This document shows, piece by piece, positions 32,882 through 36,556 of a DNA stretch of 36,556 nucleotides. The stretch comes from Campylobacteraceae bacterium (lineage in GTDB: Bacteria; Campylobacterota; Campylobacteria; Campylobacterales; Sulfurovaceae): the NCBI GenBank assembly GCA_027022775.1, contig JALVXO010000149.1, positions 1 through 36,556 on the forward strand, given 5' to 3'. The translations under genes and the position numbers were made by a program. The notes under the pieces are model-generated. The model was not told where the DNA came from and made no database searches. It was given only the letters and a program-made list of their open reading frames with translations. Numbering within the stretch: position 1 is the stretch's first letter; the number at the start of each line of letters is the position of its first letter.

Positions 32882-35212
32882 TTAATAATCCACCCTCCAG
32901 AGAATTGCAATCTCTTTTATATCTATTGCGCTTTTTTTAGGTTTTATAAAGAGTGTATCAATTGGGTAATTATCCAGGCTGTATTTCTCTTCGAGTGCAT
33001 CTATTTTCTCTTCTAAATCATCTTTAAGCTCTTGCAGTTTCTCCTGCAAATCTTCCAGCTTTGCTTCGGCGCGGCTTATGTCGCCTCTCTCTTTTAGCAC
33101 CCTGCTGCTTCTGCTAACCGCCGTGCCGATTTTGCTTACGCTTTTTCTTCCAAAAAGCGCGCCTAAAATCGACATTCCGGCTGTAATTAAAGAGCTTGTC
33201 TGGTCAGCTTTCTCTTTTTCAACCTGCAGCCGGGCGCGCTCTATCTGGCTCTCTACCCTGTCAAATTTAGATTCATACCGCTCTTTTAACTTCTCTAACT
33301 CTTCATCAAATTTATCTTTTAAAGCATCTTGCACCCTTACGGCAAAATCGTCATAACTCTCGCCTGGTTTAGATTCTAACCTTAAGCGTCTGCATCTGTA
33401 AAGTTCCAGTTTCTGGCTGGAGTAAATGTAATTTTTAAGCTCTTTTTGGCACTCTTTTAAATCTTTATCTTCACTGATAAACGGCGGCAGAGGCTTTAGC
33501 TTGGCATTTTGCGGCGCTTTTACAGAGAAGCTTTCAAGAGGTTCGTCAAGCTGTTGCGCTTCATCCCAATCGCAACTGTTTACTTCGTTTAAATCGATAT
33601 AAATGTTAAACTCTTTAGTTGTGTCTATCTGCCGTTTTGTATCGATATACTCAACCTCAACCGCAGCGGCAACTGTTGGAATATACTGTTTTTTACCGGT
33701 TATATCGGCTTCGAAACGCTGTATTACATCCCCTTGCAAAATTACGCTGTTTACATACTCTTGAGCGCTTTGGGCAAACGCTTTGGCTGGCTGGGTGCCC
33801 TCTTTTTTAGATGCCATAAGAAGGCTTATCTCATCTTTTTTAAGCGGTCCTTTAAGATAACTTAAGACCCATCTTGTTCCAAACAGCCTGATATCATCCA
33901 GATGTGCCGATTTTAAGAAAAAGACGCGCTTTTTCAAATTGGCAAGCAGGTTTGCAATTTCGCTTTTTTCAAAGCTGGAATCTATTTTGCCACCGAGCCC
34001 GTCAATTACCCTTTCGATATCTTGGGTGGTTTGCAGCCGCCCTATAAACCATGTTCCTATATTGCTTAACCCTTTGTAATCCAAATCAACCGGGTTTTGG
34101 GTGCTTAAAACCACCCCCAGCCCGTAAGCTCTTGCCTGCTTTAAGAGTGTAATCATCGGCTCTTTAGAAGGCGGGTTTTTAACCGGCGGGAAGAAACCGT
34201 ATATCTCATCCATATACAAAAGCGCGCGTAAACGGCTGCTTCCGCTCTGGCGGCGCATCCAAGCCACAATTTTATTTAAAAGAAGCGTTACAAAAAACAT
34301 TCTTTGCGGCTCGCTCAAGTGGGAAATGGAAAAAATCGCAACTTTCGCACTTCCGCCCTCTCCGTAAAGCAGTTTTTGGATATCGAGGCTCTCGCCCTCT
34401 AGCCACCCCATAAAAGAGGGCGACGCAATTACAGAATTGAATCTGTTTGCCAGTTTAAAGCGCTCATCTTTTGGGTAAAAACTCTCAAGCGGCAGCACGC
34501 CGACTTTTTTAAAGCTTGGCTGCAAAATAGAGCTAACAAGCGTATCCAGCCCCAAAGAACGGTCATTTTGCCACGCTTTAGCAATTATTTGCGACAAAAG
34601 AATAAACTCTTTGCTCTCAACAGGGTTAGCCTCTATCCCAATAAGTGCCAGCAGCGAACTTACAGTGCTTGTAAGATATGCGCTGAAATTATCGGTATCT
34701 TCCATAATTTCGCTGCCCGGTTTCTCCAGAGAGCTTAAGATGTTAATCCCAACTCCGGCAGTTGAACCTGGGGTATAAATGGTTTTTTCTACTTTTGCAA
34801 AGCGCTCTACGCGCGAACTGTCCTGCCCCCAGCTCTCTATTCCCTCTTTCCACATAGAGGCGATTTTTTTGGCATATTCATAAGGGTCTTCACCCTTTGC
34901 TTTGGCATCATCTGCTACCCACGGCTCAAAATTTTTAGGGTCAAACGAAGGGTCGGTTAAAAGCATATTGCCCATATCCCCTTTTGGGTCTATTACGATT
35001 GAGGGGATATTGTCAATTGCAGCCTCTTCAAGAATATCAATCCCAAGCCCGGTTTTCCCGCTGCCTGTCATCCCGATAATCGCAGCATGGGTTGTAAAGT
35101 TTTTATTTTTAAGAAGCGTTAAAACATCTGTCGGCTCAAAACTGTTTTTATCAACATCCTTTCCTAAATAAAAAAGCCCAGCTTTTTCGTAAATCTCTTT
35201 CGAAGCGCCCAT
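32882..35212 (-). CDS. HerA-like P-loop ATPase with a C-terminal coiled coil
   Basis: A 776-residue ATPase of the HerA/FtsK superfamily. The Walker A is GMTGSGKTGLG (residues 47-57), and IVIDPKGDMGNML is typical of HerA-type proteins. The Walker B is LLYMDEIYGFFPP (about 333-345), followed by LLKQARAYGLGVVLSTQNP, the sensor/arginine-finger region. After about residue 560 there is a long charged coiled coil, interrupted by a small glycine/alanine-rich segment (SSLITAGMSILGALFG) that could contact membrane. HerA relatives translocate DNA or power conjugation-like and defence systems; the DNA role here is inference. No NurA nuclease is nearby. It neighbours the kinase/phosphatase and, divergently, the SMI1-like membrane protein. 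Confidence 0.85.
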   Translation of the reverse strand: MGASKEIYEKAGLFYLGKDVDKNSFEPTDVLTLLKNKNFTTHAAIIGMTGSGKTGLGIDILEEAAIDNIPSIVIDPKGDMGNMLLTDPSFDPKNFEPWVADDAKAKGEDPYEYAKKIASMWKEGIESWGQDSSRVERFAKVEKTIYTPGSTAGVGINILSSLEKPGSEIMEDTDNFSAYLTSTVSSLLALIGIEANPVESKEFILLSQIIAKAWQNDRSLGLDTLVSSILQPSFKKVGVLPLESFYPKDERFKLANRFNSVIASPSFMGWLEGESLDIQKLLYGEGGSAKVAIFSISHLSEPQRMFFVTLLLNKIVAWMRRQSGSSRLRALLYMDEIYGFFPPVKNPPSKEPMITLLKQARAYGLGVVLSTQNPVDLDYKGLSNIGTWFIGRLQTTQDIERVIDGLGGKIDSSFEKSEIANLLANLKKRVFFLKSAHLDDIRLFGTRWVLSYLKGPLKKDEISLLMASKKEGTQPAKAFAQSAQEYVNSVILQGDVIQRFEADITGKKQYIPTVAAAVEVEYIDTKRQIDTTKEFNIYIDLNEVNSCDWDEAQQLDEPLESFSVKAPQNAKLKPLPPFISEDKDLKECQKELKNYIYSSQKLELYRCRRLRLESKPGESYDDFAVRVQDALKDKFDEELEKLKERYESKFDRVESQIERARLQVEKEKADQTSSLITAGMSILGALFGRKSVSKIGTAVSRSSRVLKERGDISRAEAKLEDLQEKLQELKDDLEEKIDALEEKYSLDNYPIDTLFIKPKKSAIDIKEIAILWRVDY

Positions 35213-35366
35213 TTTGCAACCTTTAAATCTTTTCTGTTAGTATATCGTAAAATGGGTTGAATATCAATTATCCCAGATAATGCATATAATCTATCTATTT
35301 TTTCTATAATTAACCTGCTTTTATGTAAATGTTGTGTAAAATAAATTAAAAAGAGCATTTATAAGC

Positions 35367-36556
35367 ATGGTATATATATTCACTGTAATATCCCTTATAA
35401 CTGTTTTTTTGCTTTTTATCAGCTCAAAAAGGCTGTTAAGGTTTTTTAATTTAACAAATATTAAATTCAGCACTTACGACTCTAAAGAGAAAAAACCGGT
35501 ACAGCTAGAGCAAAAGCTGCTTGTACAGCTTGCAAGATTTGAGAAAAAGCTCTACAAGCTGCGCTTTACCAGGCGAATTATAGTAGAATTTAAAAGCGAT
35601 TTAAAAAACCGTAAAAAACCGTATTACAAATTTTATTACTACCAGTTAATAGACGGTATTCACGCCTATATAGAGGCAATACCTGCCAGCGGAAAAAATT
35701 ACACCTTTAACTACTGTTTTGAAACCGCTTACGAGAGTGGAAATGTCTGTTTAAGCACCAACAAGGAAAGTTTTATATTAAACTCTAAACCCAATAACAT
35801 GCACCTTTTTATCCATAAAAACCTCTCTATTAGAGAGCTTTACAATGCACACTTAAAAGACAGGCAAATCCCTAAAGAGCGTATTTATAAAAAAAGAATG
35901 TCTCCGCAGGAGTTTATTGCCAGCGAAATTAATAAAGAGCGCGACTATATAGAAAACTTAGTAAAAAACGGGTATGCAAAATATATTAACGGCAGCTTTA
36001 AATTTATTCCAAGCTTTAAACTGTTTAAAAAAACAAACAAAATATGCAAACTGTTAAACCTAAACCGTTACGGCATTAAACCTGTTTTTTATTTAAGCTT
36101 AATTTATATTTTTACAGCTTTCTCCATTTTTGGGGGATATATTATTATAGATAAATTAGAAAGCACAAAAAATAGAATTAAAATTGCAAATCCTAAAAAA
36201 GAGTTAAAAGAGTTTAACTTTAAAGTAGCATCTTTTTCAGGAATTACAGGCAGTTACAAAAAAACTATATTTTCGCTTAAAGAACCGATGGCTCAAATCG
36301 ATGCTTATTTAAAAAAATCAAAAATAAAAAGGGTTATTGGCGCCCCTTATGAAGGGCCGTTTGATATAAATCAAAGCTGTGCTCTGCCAGAGGGGTTGTT
36401 AAAAATGTATAAATGGCACAACGGCGTAGAGCAGTTAATACCAAACAGAAATTTCACCCCGTATGAGTATGCAAAAAGCAGCTTTACAAATAACTTGTCA
36501 AAAAATACTGTTTTTTTTGTTTTTGCTTTTCAAAACGCTATTGAGTATAAAGGGCT
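35367..36556 (+). CDS. Membrane protein with a SMI1/KNR4-like C-terminal region (partial)
   Basis: The ATG at 35367-35369 opens a frame that stays open to the window end (396 codons seen). A membrane segment follows at residues 2-20, then a basic, probably soluble domain (about 30-235), and a second membrane segment near 238-262. The visible C-terminal part (about 305 onward) contains RVIGAPYEGPF and ALPEGLLKMYKWHNGVEQLIP, which resembles the SMI1/KNR4 (SUKH) fold core 'LPedlkelyrwhNG'. SUKH domains bind toxins or partner proteins in immunity and signalling contexts. The gene is divergent from the HerA-like ATPase (154 bases between starts). The name is tentative, and the end of the protein is outside the window. 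Confidence 0.7.
   Translation, partial: MVYIFTVISLITVFLLFISSKRLLRFFNLTNIKFSTYDSKEKKPVQLEQKLLVQLARFEKKLYKLRFTRRIIVEFKSDLKNRKKPYYKFYYYQLIDGIHAYIEAIPASGKNYTFNYCFETAYESGNVCLSTNKESFILNSKPNNMHLFIHKNLSIRELYNAHLKDRQIPKERIYKKRMSPQEFIASEINKERDYIENLVKNGYAKYINGSFKFIPSFKLFKKTNKICKLLNLNRYGIKPVFYLSLIYIFTAFSIFGGYIIIDKLESTKNRIKIANPKKELKEFNFKVASFSGITGSYKKTIFSLKEPMAQIDAYLKKSKIKRVIGAPYEGPFDINQSCALPEGLLKMYKWHNGVEQLIPNRNFTPYEYAKSSFTNNLSKNTVFFVFAFQNAIEYKG

Noticed and set aside
32860-32885. A possible third end of the palindromic element (AAAATTTGGGATTAA)
   Set aside because: Only about ten bases match and no second arm was found, so this is within chance for AT-rich sequence.

Overview
This window looks like chromosomal DNA of a free-living Campylobacterota (Epsilonproteobacteria) species. 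It is AT-rich and tightly packed, with many short overlaps between genes, and it carries the alpha-operon block rpmJ-rpsM-rpsK-rpsD-rpoA-rplQ. It also holds one tRNA-Glu(UUC), many small lipoproteins, and an exported YyaL-type protein. I cannot name the genus from sequence alone.

Layout. (1) 1-6.1 kb: the tail of a possible solute-binding protein, then a minus-strand operon of a small helical protein, SbcD and SbcC, followed by a DUF4153 membrane protein broken by a one-base frameshift and carrying an in-frame palindromic insertion element. (2) 6.1-7.7 kb: a nitrilase-superfamily amidohydrolase (+) and a LOG-family nucleotide hydrolase (-). (3) 7.7-16.4 kb: a minus-strand block of mostly exported proteins. 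These are a Kazal-type inhibitor lipoprotein and a very large alpha-2-macroglobulin with two C-terminal YARHG-like repeats (apparently one operon), a DNA/RNA non-specific endonuclease lipoprotein, a secreted-lipase-like lipoprotein, and an orphan NqrB/RnfD-like membrane protein. (4) 16.5-19.3 kb: tRNA-Glu, one intact lipoprotein, two frameshifted lipoprotein genes, and a repeat-rich zone with a second copy of the palindromic element, two copies of a long dyad, and a 13-bp repeat in paired copies. (5) 19.3-24.5 kb: a YqiA-like esterase behind a perfect consensus promoter, an M20 peptidase coupled to a small HTH-like protein, an operon of two RimK-like ATP-grasp proteins (the second has a lysine-rich helix-hairpin-helix tail and lacks the usual metal-binding Asn), and a frameshifted DUF1858-DUF2249 gene. 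(6) 24.5-29.7 kb: exported YyaL-type protein, then a structured leader and the ribosomal protein/rpoA operon. (7) 29.7-36.5 kb: a lipoprotein, a 198-bp MITE-like element with a 4-bp target duplication, a small c-type cytochrome, a PP2C phosphatase-Ser/Thr kinase fusion, a HerA-like ATPase and, divergently, the start of a membrane protein ending in a SMI1/KNR4-like domain.

The most interesting signals are as follows. The first is the palindromic element, whose two nearly identical copies include one that sits as an open reading frame inside a membrane-protein gene. The second is the alpha-2-macroglobulin/Kazal antiprotease operon with YARHG repeats. The third is the paired ATP-grasp operon with a predicted nucleic-acid-binding tail. 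The fourth is the kinase/phosphatase-HerA-SMI1 neighbourhood. The fifth is the structured RNA leader before rpmJ. Four genes are each short by exactly one base, so either homopolymer consensus errors or real gene decay must be considered.
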